Position numbers and translations under genes: made by a program
In this document: piece after piece, positions 13,917 through 22,986 of the stretch
Layout of the letters: every line of letters begins with the position of its first letter
Numbering within the stretch: position 1 is the first letter of the stretch
Notes under the pieces: generated by a model
What the model saw: only the letters and a program-made list of their open reading frames with translations
Databases searched by the model: none
Told to the model about the DNA's origin: nothing
DNA from: a virus
Strand: one strand, 5' to 3'
Virus record (IMG/VR): IMGVR_UViG_3300011116_000692
Coordinates: 1 to 37,092 of that record
DNA: 37,092 nt

Positions 13917-15558
13917 AGTCGATAGTTCCGTCAGAGTATTGAACGACCCGGCGCCCATTTGCGGTGCCTGTACGGACTACTTTTTTCGCTCCCGGCCGAG
14001 CAGCCGTAGTATTCTTAGGGGTTCCGTATAGGTCTTCCAAAGTCCCAAGTACGCTCAGCGCGCTTTCGTAACCCTGCGTCGGGTCCGTCAGTGCGTCCAG
14101 CATCAACTGAAGTTCGACGTTAGAGTTCATTTCCTGCGCGGACATTCCAGTAGCGTTCTTGATGGCGGTAGCCAGCAGCTTACGCGACGCGGTGATGTCC
14201 GTGAGGGACTTGCTGGTTTCAGTGCCAAACGCGCGTTGAATTTCGCGGCCGGGCGCGGATACGGACAAATAATCCCAGACGTTCGCCGCTGCCCCGCGCT
14301 TAGACGAGGGGATTGCTTCAGCGTTGTTTAGGTTTGTGTACGCGTCGCGAATTTTGCTGATGATTTTAGAGACCTGCTGCTTGGCGGGGAGCGCCTTTTC
14401 GCGTTCGACTTCAATTTCCGCGCGCTTGGTCGCGCGCGTCTTGGCCGCGGCTTCAGCAGGTGTTTCGCGGCCAGCCTGCGCTTCCGCGCGGACGCGGCCC
14501 AGCGGTACCTGCGACGAACCCGGCAGCGGGCTTACTGTCGGCGGCTTGACGCGAACCTGCGCGTAGTCGTTCGGGTTGTACTGCGCCTCAAGCATCGACG
14601 CACCGCCCTGATCCGGGCGGTAGACGGCGCTCTGCAACCCACCGGGCTGCTGTTCGTCCGGCATAATCTGGATGTTGTTGGCGCGCAGAATTTCTGCCAA
14701 CTGCGCGTCCTTGCCGGCGGCAGCGGCGCGCATGGCGTTGAAATCAGACTGCGATACGACGCCGGTCTGCATCATCTGCTGGACGACAGCGCCAAGGTCG
14801 GGCTGCGCCGCACCGCCGTCAAAAGACGCCGGCTTGAACGGGTTGCCCATTGGGATAGAGCGGGGGTCCACGCCCTGCATCCGCAAGTCTTCTGGCGTGG
14901 TGGCCGACCCGCGAGTAGGGCGACCGTCAACGCCGCCAGCCGGCAGCGCGGCATTCGGCGACAGCGCGGGAGCGGCGCGACCGCCCGCAGGCGCGGCGCG
15001 CGCACCATTTTTCGGCTTGCTGATGTCCGGCAGCGGCGTAGCGTAGGACGCGTTGGGGATGCCGGAAATGTTGGCGCCGAACATTTCGCCGCCGGGGCCG
15101 ATCAGTTCCTTGGTGATCGCTTTGCCGTATGTAGCAGCAAACAGGTCGTCCATCGACGCCATCATGCGCGTGAACGTGGGCGCGTCAAACTGATCGACGG
15201 GCATTGCCTTCGCCAGAAGATCGGCGTCTTTAGGGCTGTCTTCAGCAACCCGCGCCAACCACTGAGCGTACGCGGGCGCGCCACCTTCAATGACCGCGGG
15301 GGCCAGACGACGGTGCTTGGCGTAGATTAAGGCTTCGTTGTCAAGCGTCGCCTTAGTGCTTTCTTGCGCGGCCTTCGCCGCCGCGCGCTCTTCCTGCGCC
15401 CGCGCGATTTCCATCTGCTGCTGCGCAACCGCAGTCTGACGCTCGGCGGCGTCCTGCTGGCGCATCATGTTGATCATCTGCGCGTTGCGCGCGATGGACG
15501 ATCCGAGAATGTCGGTCTGCGGTGCTTTGACGCCGAGGGCGATCATCTGGTTAGCCAT
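13906..15558 (-). CDS. Putative internal/ejection protein (P22 gp20 position), 550 aa
   Basis: Start at 15558 lies next to the TGA of the gene before (15561-15563). Residues about 20-75 are a long charged Gln/Ala-rich coiled coil (RQQDAAERQTAVAQQQMEIA). The centre is Pro/Gly/Ala-rich and probably flexible, and a second coiled region follows near 365-410. The C terminus ends GRRVVQYSDGTIDYAD, a short domain frequent at the ends of podovirus internal proteins. By synteny it equals P22 gp20, an ejected protein. Sequence similarity to P22 itself is not claimed. Confidence 0.72.
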   Translation of the reverse strand: MANQMIALGVKAPQTDILGSSIARNAQMINMMRQQDAAERQTAVAQQQMEIARAQEERAAAKAAQESTKATLDNEALIYAKHRRLAPAVIEGGAPAYAQWLARVAEDSPKDADLLAKAMPVDQFDAPTFTRMMASMDDLFAATYGKAITKELIGPGGEMFGANISGIPNASYATPLPDISKPKNGARAAPAGGRAAPALSPNAALPAGGVDGRPTRGSATTPEDLRMQGVDPRSIPMGNPFKPASFDGGAAQPDLGAVVQQMMQTGVVSQSDFNAMRAAAAGKDAQLAEILRANNIQIMPDEQQPGGLQSAVYRPDQGGASMLEAQYNPNDYAQVRVKPPTVSPLPGSSQVPLGRVRAEAQAGRETPAEAAAKTRATKRAEIEVEREKALPAKQQVSKIISKIRDAYTNLNNAEAIPSSKRGAAANVWDYLSVSAPGREIQRAFGTETSKSLTDITASRKLLATAIKNATGMSAQEMNSNVELQLMLDALTDPTQGYESALSVLGTLEDLYGTPKNTTAARPGAKKVVRTGTANGRRVVQYSDGTIDYAD

Positions 15559-15560
15559 GC

Positions 15561-16388
15561 TCAGTTCCCAAACGGGTTGCGAATGCCGCTTGGCGGCATA
15601 GAAAATGCGTTGCGGTTAACAGGACCAATGGCAAGGTCGGAGGCAGAATACCCTCCGATGCCGCCGCCGGCGCCGCTGCCGCCGCGCTTATAGTAGTCTG
15701 TCATCGCGCTATACAGCGGGAAGTCAGTCGCTGCCTGACCGATGCTGCTCAGCGCGCCGGCCATCGCGTTGGCGCTGCCGACATAACCCGATGCGCGGGC
15801 CTGCGCCGCGTTGTAGATGTTGCTGGCTTCGTTCTGGCTCTGCTGCCCCGTGGCGCCGGTCATCACGTTGGTGGCCGACTGACCCGACCCCATCAGCGAC
15901 TGAAGCGGGGTCAGGCGCGCCGAGCGTTCGATCTGGTAGCGGTTAAATGCGTTCGCATATTCTTGGCTAGCCAAGTCCTGACCGAAACGCTGCACACCCT
16001 TCAGCGTGCTGCCCGACAGCAGACCACCGCGCGCAGCCGCGCTGCGCTCTAGTGCCTTCATGCCTTCCGACTGACGGAACTGATAGCCCGGATCGACGTT
16101 AAACTGCTCGGCCCCGAACGGCTTGGCGAGGCTGCCGTAGTCCTTGGCGGTCGTGTCTCCGCCGAGGCCCAGAAGTTGCATGATCTGCTGCTGTGCCGTA
16201 AGCCCGGCTTCGCGGAACGGCTTTTGAAGTTCCAACTGCTGTTGGAACATCCGCTCCTGCGCGGCCTGCGCGTCACGCGCGGCCTGCGCCTGCGTATTGG
16301 CTGCCTTTTTGGCGGCGCTCGACGCGATCAGGCCGCTGCCCACTTTAGCTACGGCACCGACGCCGGCGGCAATAATTGCGGGAGGCAT
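15561..16388 (-). CDS. DNA transfer/ejection protein (P22 gp7-like), 275 aa
   Basis: The N terminus is hydrophobic and Ala/Gly-rich (IIAAGVGAVAKVGSGLIASS), then an Ala/Gln coiled coil with AAQERMFQQQLELQKPFREA. The central block VDPGYQFRQSEGMKALERSA, continuing into ARGGLLSGSTLKGVQRFGQD, is a widely conserved signature of podovirus proteins annotated as DNA transfer or tail-tip proteins. The C terminus is Gly-rich with YYKRGGSGAGGG. It sits first in the gp7-gp20-gp16-like series. Probably packaged in the virion and ejected with DNA. Confidence 0.8.
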   Translation of the reverse strand: MPPAIIAAGVGAVAKVGSGLIASSAAKKAANTQAQAARDAQAAQERMFQQQLELQKPFREAGLTAQQQIMQLLGLGGDTTAKDYGSLAKPFGAEQFNVDPGYQFRQSEGMKALERSAAARGGLLSGSTLKGVQRFGQDLASQEYANAFNRYQIERSARLTPLQSLMGSGQSATNVMTGATGQQSQNEASNIYNAAQARASGYVGSANAMAGALSSIGQAATDFPLYSAMTDYYKRGGSGAGGGIGGYSASDLAIGPVNRNAFSMPPSGIRNPFGN

Positions 16389-16391
16389 GGA

Positions 16392-16808
16392 CTAAATCTC
16401 CATCTTGTACACGTCGTAGGCTGCGCCTAGCGTGTATATCACCTCGCCAGTGGGCTGCATACCCCCTCGGCGGGCGAAGTGTGAAACAAACTTAGCGGAC
16501 GGCGCAATGCGCGCCCAGAGTATTTTGGCGCCGTGCGCCTTAGCGTAGTCAATCGTCGCCTGCCGGGCTTTAGCAGCCCATTTACCGCGGCCTTCCGGCA
16601 GTATGAAAACATGGACTTCGTAGACGCTGGGGGCGCTCCACGCCAAAGCAAAACCGCCATGTTCGCCCATCAAGAACCAGTTGTTCGGTTCGCTGACTGC
16701 GTCTTCAAAGTCCAGTTCGCCTAGCGACGCCGGCCCCAGAAACGGGCGCACGTCGGGGTGGTTCGCCGCTAGGTTTACAACCCCAACGTCGAAGCACCGC
16801 TCCAGCAT
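16392..16808 (-). CDS. GNAT-fold protein (P22 gp14/DUF2824-like position), 138 aa
   Basis: An acetyltransferase-like pattern: YEVHVFILPEGRGKWAAKAR (about 64-83) matches the strand-loop-helix that binds acetyl-CoA in GNAT proteins, followed by YAKAHGAKILWARI and a beta strand near KFVSHFARRGGM. In P22, gene 14 (DUF2824, GNAT-like) lies just before gene 7, as here. P22 gp14 affects head assembly; whether this protein acetylates anything is unknown. Its start overlaps the stop of the 111-aa gene (TAATG type, 16806-16810). Confidence 0.78.
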   Translation of the reverse strand: MLERCFDVGVVNLAANHPDVRPFLGPASLGELDFEDAVSEPNNWFLMGEHGGFALAWSAPSVYEVHVFILPEGRGKWAAKARQATIDYAKAHGAKILWARIAPSAKFVSHFARRGGMQPTGEVIYTLGAAYDVYKMEI

Positions 16809-17143
16809 TAGCTGACCAGACGACCTGACGCGCGGATGTTGATGGCCGAAGCCGTCCCCGCGATGGTCGAAATAAAACCGTTGAGCGGCAGCACGTGACC
16901 GACCAGTTCGGGGAACGTGTAGGTCTCGGACGGCTGGAGCGTCTTGGTCTTGACGATCAAGTTGCTGTTGTCCGCGGTGCCCGCGGCGGTCACGAGGTTG
17001 ACGCTGATCGTCGCCGCCGAACCGCTGTAGTTGGTCGCCGTGAACTTGTCGATGATCGTCTGGACGCCCGTCGAGGTGTATTGGGTCGTCTGGCTATTCT
17101 CGGCGGTCTTGGCCGGGATGATGTTGCTGACAGTGACAGCCAT
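16808..17143 (-). CDS. Conserved structural protein, 111 aa
   Basis: The sequence is beta-rich and small-residue-rich (MAVTVSNIIPAKTAENSQTT...), with no Cys. The VQTIIDKFTATNYSGSAATI pattern and the ending ASAINIRASGRLVS resemble small immunoglobulin-like virion proteins that follow fibre genes in podoviruses. It may be a fibre-associated or head-decoration component. Function not established. Start at 17143, 10 bp after the tail-spike stop. Confidence 0.7.
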   Translation of the reverse strand: MAVTVSNIIPAKTAENSQTTQYTSTGVQTIIDKFTATNYSGSAATISVNLVTAAGTADNSNLIVKTKTLQPSETYTFPELVGHVLPLNGFISTIAGTASAINIRASGRLVS

Positions 17144-17153
17144 GTTCTAGTCC

Positions 17154-19067
17154 TTACGCCGTGATGCCGGTTACAAAGATGCCTTCGCCGCTGGTGCCGC
17201 TGACCCCATCGGTGTCGTAATAGCCCGGCGCGGTGATGGCAACGCTGTTGATCTGGACCTTATTGGTGGCGCCGCCGCTGATAGCGGCGGAATTAAACAA
17301 GGTAGGGTCAATAGTGGCTGCGTCGAGGCCGGTGCCAACACTGAAAACGCCCTGCGCAAACTTGCTAGAGCCGCCGTCAATAGTAGCCGCGATGCGAACG
17401 CCGGTCGCGCTGTTAATGGCCACTGCCGCCGAAGTTCCGTCGCCCGTGTCGGGGTTGTTAATGATGCAGTTCACAGTCACGTTTTGCGACCCGCCGTCGA
17501 TGTCGACCGGCTTGTAAAAGTTTTCGATCATAACCGTGCTGTCAATAGTGACATTAGATTGCTGGCTGATGTAGATGCCGCGGTTCGTAGTTCCCGTGGT
17601 GCCCAAGATTTGCAGCCCCCCGCCGATAACAATAGCGCCGTTGTTTACGCTGCCATGCACCCAGATGCCGTTTTTGCTGACGCCAGTATCGTTCACTTGG
17701 ATATAGCCGCCGGTGATCGTCACCATCGACGCCGCGTTAAGGACGTTGATTTCGATACCGTTACCGTTGCACTGGTCCATTACGCAGTTGCGAAGATGAA
17801 GGTCCAGCTTGCCTGCGGCGACCGAACTTCCGGTCCCATCCACGATAATGCCGTTCGGCACTTGTGAAGTCTCGAAATCGTCGACGAAAATATCGGAAAA
17901 GTCCGCGTTTATGTATAGGCCAGTAGGGTTGACCAGCGACGGAGCGCCCCCAAGCGCCACGTTGCAGCGGTTAAGGTACAGCGACGGATTGCCGCCGGCC
18001 AGAATTGCGGGGGCGCCCTGCGGCCAAAATCCACGGAAGAAGTCGTTGGTGCCGCCGAACGTAGACGACCGGAATACGGTGCAATCGTCTAGTTTAGTGT
18101 ACACTGCGCCGTAGAAGTAGAAGCCGATGATCGGCTCCCACGCCGAGCAGTTGTTGATCTGGCAATTCAGAACGTAATTGACCAGCCACGCCTTGACGGC
18201 GCTGCTTTCGCTGCCGGACGACGGCGGCGTGAGCGCAGAACCCCACCGAGCGCATAGATATTCTACGGTGATGTTGCGGTAATAGGCGCTGGTGCCGCCA
18301 CCGGGCGCGCTGTCCGGGCCGACTTGGATGACGTTGGTCGACGTGTTGGTGCAAAGCACGCGGGTGCCGGTGCCGGTGTTATACCCATCGGGGATCACCG
18401 CGCCGCGCACAGTGCGGTATTGGGTCTGGATTTTCCAAGTGCCGCTAATCCAATAGTCGGCCGGCTGCAAATTGGTTACCGGGCAGAGCGTAACGCACGC
18501 CTGAAGCGCCGACAGGTTTGTGGCCGGAACCGAACTAGAATTGTCGTTAACGACAGCGCCGAACCATTCCGGGTAACCGTTGATGCCGTCCCATTCGCGC
18601 TCCCAATAGAAGTTGGCGGTGTTGGACGCGACGTAGATGCCTTGCAGCGGATCGCTGGGGGCCGTGCCGGCGCGGCAGATGAACGTACCTTCGCGGCCGA
18701 GATCGGTGACAAACGCGATGTCGCCGGCGGTCGGCAGAACGGACGGCAGATCGGCAATCGTGGTGGTCGCAAACGAACCGATGCCGGGGATGTTGTCCAT
18801 CGTCCACAGCACGATGTCGTCCGAGGTGGTCAGGACGAACTTGTAGGTTTCGTTGTTGTCAAGCCAGATTTGCGAGGACGGGCGCCCGGCGCTGTTCAGG
18901 ATGATCGGGTTAGCGTTAGCGACGTTTCCGACCGAAGTCGTATACGTCGTAGCGGGCGTGGTGGTGCCCGCCGCGTACGTGTGCATCTTGCCGCCCGACA
19001 GCGGGACGCCGTTGTTGTCAAAGAACTGCCACCCAGCGCCGCCGAGTGCTGAAAGATTAACGGCCAT
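17154..19067 (-). CDS. Tail spike/fibre with N-terminal virion-binding domain and beta-helix, 637 aa
   Basis: I start at 19067 (MAVNLSALGGAGWQFFDNNG) after GGGACCGAGA; the longer frame to 19166 runs through its promoter. Residues 1-100 carry the common podovirus fibre anchor: GWQFFDNNGVPLSGGKMHTY, TYTTSVGNVANANPIILNS, IWLDNNETYKFVLT. From about 230 to 600 the chain is Asn/Gly/Ser/Thr-rich with regular short strands (SLYLNRCNVAL, IFVDDFETSQ, IVIGGGLQILG), as in right-handed parallel beta-helices of depolymerase-type spikes. It probably recognises, and may degrade, host surface polysaccharide. It has its own promoter. Confidence 0.85.
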   Translation of the reverse strand: MAVNLSALGGAGWQFFDNNGVPLSGGKMHTYAAGTTTPATTYTTSVGNVANANPIILNSAGRPSSQIWLDNNETYKFVLTTSDDIVLWTMDNIPGIGSFATTTIADLPSVLPTAGDIAFVTDLGREGTFICRAGTAPSDPLQGIYVASNTANFYWEREWDGINGYPEWFGAVVNDNSSSVPATNLSALQACVTLCPVTNLQPADYWISGTWKIQTQYRTVRGAVIPDGYNTGTGTRVLCTNTSTNVIQVGPDSAPGGGTSAYYRNITVEYLCARWGSALTPPSSGSESSAVKAWLVNYVLNCQINNCSAWEPIIGFYFYGAVYTKLDDCTVFRSSTFGGTNDFFRGFWPQGAPAILAGGNPSLYLNRCNVALGGAPSLVNPTGLYINADFSDIFVDDFETSQVPNGIIVDGTGSSVAAGKLDLHLRNCVMDQCNGNGIEINVLNAASMVTITGGYIQVNDTGVSKNGIWVHGSVNNGAIVIGGGLQILGTTGTTNRGIYISQQSNVTIDSTVMIENFYKPVDIDGGSQNVTVNCIINNPDTGDGTSAAVAINSATGVRIAATIDGGSSKFAQGVFSVGTGLDAATIDPTLFNSAAISGGATNKVQINSVAITAPGYYDTDGVSGTSGEGIFVTGITA

Positions 19068-19105
19068 TCTCGGTCCCTTTGTTGGACGCCCTTGCGTAAG
19101 CCACG

Positions 19106-19134
19106 ATAGTAAGCGACAAAGGCATTTTTGTAAA
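19106..19134 (-). promoter_or_regulatory. Promoter for the tail-spike gene
   Basis: On the - strand, TTTACA (19129-19134), exactly 17 bp, TACTAT (19106-19111): a good sigma-70 match inside an otherwise co-transcribed late region. CTTACGCAAG (19091-19100) lies at the expected start site and resembles TTGCGYAAG sequences at 8254-8262 and 33091-33099. Confidence 0.6.
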
Positions 19135-19141
19135 TCGCCGA

Positions 19142-21556
19142 TCACAGACGGCTGGTGGAGTAACAATACTGGCGCCAGAACCCGCCGCCATCGCAGATAG
19201 CGATGATTGAGGCGCCGTTCGGGAAAGTGGTCCCCATGTCACTGGCGAAGGCGAAGGAAAAAGTTACGCTGCCGCCGCTGACGTTGGAGATCAAAACGCC
19301 TTCGCCGGACGCGTAGCCGCTGGCGGGGAACGTAATTGTAATCCCCGGAGTGAGGACCAAAAGGTTGGTGCCTTTATCGCCGGAGCCAAGGGTCTTTGAC
19401 CCTGTTACGACATTCTGACCGTTAGTCGCGAAACCCGGCTTATTCGACAGATCGGCAAACGATCCGCTTGTCGCGACAGTCGCGAGGCCGGTCACGTCGG
19501 ACGCCGGGATCGTAGACGACGCGGTGAACGCCGAGGTGCCGTTGCCCTTGACGTAGCCGGTCAACGTGGTCGCGCCAGTACCGCCGTTAGCGACCGGAAG
19601 CGTACCTGTGACCTGCGTGGTCAGGCTGACACCCGACAGCGTACCGCCAAGCGTCAGAGAGCCGCTGCTGGTCACTGTGCCGGTCAGGGTGATGCCGTTG
19701 ACGGTGCCCGTGCCGCTGACGCTGGTAACGGTGCCGGTCGCTGGTGTTGCCCATGTTGGTGCGGATGATGCGCCCTGAGATGTCAGAACCTGTCCGGCAC
19801 TGCCGTAGTTTGCACCAGCAATCCCAAGCTGCCCAGCCGATCCGATGCTGAAACGCTCACTTCCACTGGCGCGGAATGCAAGGCTAGTGGTTCCTTGAAG
19901 CGTGACAACGCCAGCATCTGTAGCGGCCAGAAAACCATTTTCAGCAGATGCGCCACTATTGGTGAACTGAAGAGCAGCCGCGGCGGCGGTTGAATTGGAG
20001 CGAATCCGCGCACCATAGCCGAGGCCAGCAGTCGTGTCCGCGGCGGAGATGTCAAGGCGGTAGCCGGGCGTAGTGTTGCCGATACCGAGGCGTTTATTGG
20101 CAGTGTCCCAAAAGAACGTGCTGTTGTCCTGCGCGTAGACGCCGGATGCGTCGGCGAACACAACAGAGCCAGCGGTAAACGCGGTGCCCGTGCCGGTGCC
20201 GCCGTTAGTGACGCCAAGCGTCCCCGCCATCGTAATGGTGCCGCTGGTCGTGACCGGGCCACCGCTAAATGATAGCCCGGTCGTACCGCCTGACACGTTT
20301 ACGCTGGTGACCGTCCCCGAATACTGATCGTTTGATGTAATGGTGAAGTTCGGGTAAGTTCCCGTGACCGTAGTGGTGCCCGCGCCGGTCAAGGTAACGA
20401 TCTGGTCGGGCGCCGTATTAGTGACCGTGATCGACCCGGCGGTGGTGATCGGGCCGCCAGACACACTGATGCCGGTCCCTGCGGTCAAGTTCACACTAGT
20501 CACGGTGCCGGTATACTGGTCTGACGCGCTGATCGTCACCGACCCCGCACCGTTTGTAATGCTGACGTTGCCGCCCGCTGTCAGCGTCGCGGCTTCCCAA
20601 CGGCTCTGCGGGCCGTCGCCGATCAGGATTTGGCCGTTGCTGATGGGAGACGGGGCGTAAACGTCAGACAAGTTGTGCAGGTCTGGCTCTGCCTGAACGC
20701 GTACAAAGAGCGACCCGGAGCCGCCCGAACCAGCGTTGACAACGGCGGCGACCACGACTTTCGGTAGCGGCGCGGTCGGGGGAACTTTGGTCAAGCCCCC
20801 TGTATACGCAGGGTTGTAGTAGAGGATGTCGCCGTCCACCCACGTTTCGCCGACCGACGACCCGGTCGTATTGATGCCGCGGACAAGCCCGAAATGCGTG
20901 ACGTAGCCAAAACCATTCTTGGCTATGTCCATCGTCGCCACGCCCATGATATACTGGCCGTTGGTGACGCCGGTAGCCGGAGCGCCGGTCAGCACTCCTG
21001 ACGCGCCGACCGAGCCGGTGAACATGACGCACTGGCCGTCAGTAATCGCGGCGCTGGCTTTGATGCGGAAATAGTTTTCTAGACCTACCTGCTGGGTAAC
21101 GCCGTCGTAACCCATGCCGATGTCAAGCGTGCCGTCAGCGTTATTCCACGACACAACGCCGGGGCCGGACACCACTGGCGGCGACGGCGAAGTCGAAAAG
21201 CCGAGGAACCGCACGTTGTCCTGCTGGACCGAAGCCATAGTGCCAAGCGGCGGCTGGGGCGCGACGCCGGTAGCCTGCGCAAGGTCGTTGACGCTGTCCT
21301 CAAGAGAGGCGACCGCCGCGCTTGCATCAGGCGCGGACTGAACGTCCTGCGCAAGCTGGTTCAGCATGGCGTCGTAGGACGCCAGCAAGGAGTTGCTGTC
21401 TGGAACCCCGTCGCTGGTGTCGGCGTTGTCTTGCGTTGCGGTCAGCAGCGACAGAAAGAACCGGTACCATTCACGGCTAACCGCGCCCGTGCGCGGGTCG
21501 AGAAACGCGACGCGGGGCGGGGTAAGATTAGTCGGGTTGATTGGGGCGGACGCCAT
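19142..21556 (-). CDS. Tail fibre-like protein with repeated GTVTSV modules, 804 aa
   Basis: The N-terminal VAFLDPRTGAVSREWYRFFL (about 16-35) is a conserved opening in podovirus tail proteins, followed by a helical stretch (MLNQLAQDVQSAPDASAAVA). From about 340 the protein is Thr/Ser/Gly/Val-rich with degenerate repeats (GTVTSVNLTAGTGISVSGG, SGTVTSVNVSGGTTGLSFSG, GTVTSVSGTGTVNGI), typical of trimeric beta-structured fibres. A central RLGIGNTTPGYRLDIS module occurs in many fibre proteins. The C terminus (SVTFSFAFASDMGTTFPNGA, ICDGGGFWRQYCYSTSRL) may be a tip. It occupies the place where P22 has its gp26 needle. Confidence 0.85.
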   Translation of the reverse strand: MASAPINPTNLTPPRVAFLDPRTGAVSREWYRFFLSLLTATQDNADTSDGVPDSNSLLASYDAMLNQLAQDVQSAPDASAAVASLEDSVNDLAQATGVAPQPPLGTMASVQQDNVRFLGFSTSPSPPVVSGPGVVSWNNADGTLDIGMGYDGVTQQVGLENYFRIKASAAITDGQCVMFTGSVGASGVLTGAPATGVTNGQYIMGVATMDIAKNGFGYVTHFGLVRGINTTGSSVGETWVDGDILYYNPAYTGGLTKVPPTAPLPKVVVAAVVNAGSGGSGSLFVRVQAEPDLHNLSDVYAPSPISNGQILIGDGPQSRWEAATLTAGGNVSITNGAGSVTISASDQYTGTVTSVNLTAGTGISVSGGPITTAGSITVTNTAPDQIVTLTGAGTTTVTGTYPNFTITSNDQYSGTVTSVNVSGGTTGLSFSGGPVTTSGTITMAGTLGVTNGGTGTGTAFTAGSVVFADASGVYAQDNSTFFWDTANKRLGIGNTTPGYRLDISAADTTAGLGYGARIRSNSTAAAAALQFTNSGASAENGFLAATDAGVVTLQGTTSLAFRASGSERFSIGSAGQLGIAGANYGSAGQVLTSQGASSAPTWATPATGTVTSVSGTGTVNGITLTGTVTSSGSLTLGGTLSGVSLTTQVTGTLPVANGGTGATTLTGYVKGNGTSAFTASSTIPASDVTGLATVATSGSFADLSNKPGFATNGQNVVTGSKTLGSGDKGTNLLVLTPGITITFPASGYASGEGVLISNVSGGSVTFSFAFASDMGTTFPNGASIIAICDGGGFWRQYCYSTSRL

Positions 21557-22986
21557 TAAGCAGCCGTCCCGCTGATGACCAGTTCAGCGCCCATGATGTA
21601 AACCCTCACAGGGTCCGTGCCTGACACTTCGTAGACACGGTCGCGGATTTTCGTGGTTATGCCGAGGCGACGCCAGATGGTGCGGTAGCCATAGCGACCG
21701 ATCTTGCCCATCGACTTCCAGTGTTCGTTCGACCACGTATGACCGCCATCGTCAGACCAGCGCAGCATGACCTGCGGGTCGCTGCCCTGACCGCTGTTCA
21801 AGCCTACGCCGGTCTCGCAGTCAAGCTGCATACCGTGCTGGACCGTGCGGGTCAGGGTGTTAGCGCCGGTCGGCAGCGCGCGCCACGACCGCAGCCACTT
21901 CTGGATTTCGCCGTCGTCCTCGTAGGTGTCGAGGTCGAACTTGTAGATTTTGCCGTTCTGGTAATCGCCGATGATGTTCTCGCCGTTGAAGAACATCTGG
22001 CTGTTGCCGCGATGACGGTTGAACTGGCCGTTGGAGAACGACGCGCGCTCATGCCATGCGCCGGTCGCCACGTCGAAGACCCACGTTGTGTTGGCGCTGG
22101 GGAAGTTCAGCACGTAAAAGCTGTGGCCGTCCTGCTGGTAGGTAAACCCTACCGCGTCCGACAAGTCAGAATACTGCTGAAGTTGCCATTCGATGGCGTG
22201 CGTCGAAATGCGCTGGCCGACGTAGCCGGCCGCGCGAAAGACCATGCCCTGACCGCGGGCGTCCTTGCCGAGCCAGTAAATCTGGTTGTCCATCTTGGCG
22301 ATGGAGTACGGCGCGGCGCATCCAAGTTCGTTGTATGCGCCTTGAATGCGCGACAGCGGGAAGTCCAACTGGCCAGAGTTGTACCAGACTTCGGCCGAGT
22401 TGGTGCCGTAGACCCAGACTTCGCGGTGGTCGACAAAGATGGCGACCGCGTTGTCCGGGTTGCCTTCCGCGCTGGCGAATTCCAGCGGGTCGACGCTGGT
22501 GCCGTCGAGCAGCGAGGTCACCCAGATTTTCTGGCTGTTCGGCTCGTTGAAGACGAAATAGCCGTCGAGGTAGCCGACCGTAACCGCGCCGGGGAAGTCC
22601 GGGTCGGTGATCTGCTGGAACACGTCGGTGCTGGAGTTGTAAATGAAGCCGTCCGGATTGGCAGCGATGAAAAGCTGCGTACCGTTGTCGGCCATGCTGA
22701 CCGGACCGCCGCCCGTGACAAGGCCCTTGGCAGTGGCGTTCCAGTTGCTGTCAATCTGGTAAAGCGTGTTGCCAGATACGGCGTAGCCGTAGTTGCCAAA
22801 TTGCCACAGCCCGCGGATTGGGCCGGTGCCAGCCGTCAGCATTCGCACCAGACCCGGCGCGCGCTGGAGGAAGGCAGGTTCTTTGCCCCCTTCCGGTACG
22901 ACTTCCGGGAAGAGGTTGACCATGCGGTTGTCGGCGGCGTTGACGCTGCGGGCGACGTACGCCGACCCAAGGATCGGCGTCTTCAT
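21556..22986 (-). CDS. Packaged DNA stabilization protein, P22 gp10-like tail factor, 476 aa
   Basis: The sequence opens MKTPILGSAYVARSVNAADN then MVNLFPEVV, the hallmark of the P22 gp10 family (tail accessory factor that closes the portal vertex). Repeated aromatic/Gly strands (GLWQFGNYGYAVSGNTLYQI, IYWLGKDARGQGMVFRAAGY, HSFYVLNFPSANTTWVFDVA) suit a beta-propeller. Length matches P22 gp10. Encoded directly after the gp4-like gene with overlap TGATG, as in P22. Structural; acts in the tail hub. Confidence 0.92.
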   Translation of the reverse strand: MKTPILGSAYVARSVNAADNRMVNLFPEVVPEGGKEPAFLQRAPGLVRMLTAGTGPIRGLWQFGNYGYAVSGNTLYQIDSNWNATAKGLVTGGGPVSMADNGTQLFIAANPDGFIYNSSTDVFQQITDPDFPGAVTVGYLDGYFVFNEPNSQKIWVTSLLDGTSVDPLEFASAEGNPDNAVAIFVDHREVWVYGTNSAEVWYNSGQLDFPLSRIQGAYNELGCAAPYSIAKMDNQIYWLGKDARGQGMVFRAAGYVGQRISTHAIEWQLQQYSDLSDAVGFTYQQDGHSFYVLNFPSANTTWVFDVATGAWHERASFSNGQFNRHRGNSQMFFNGENIIGDYQNGKIYKFDLDTYEDDGEIQKWLRSWRALPTGANTLTRTVQHGMQLDCETGVGLNSGQGSDPQVMLRWSDDGGHTWSNEHWKSMGKIGRYGYRTIWRRLGITTKIRDRVYEVSGTDPVRVYIMGAELVISGTAA

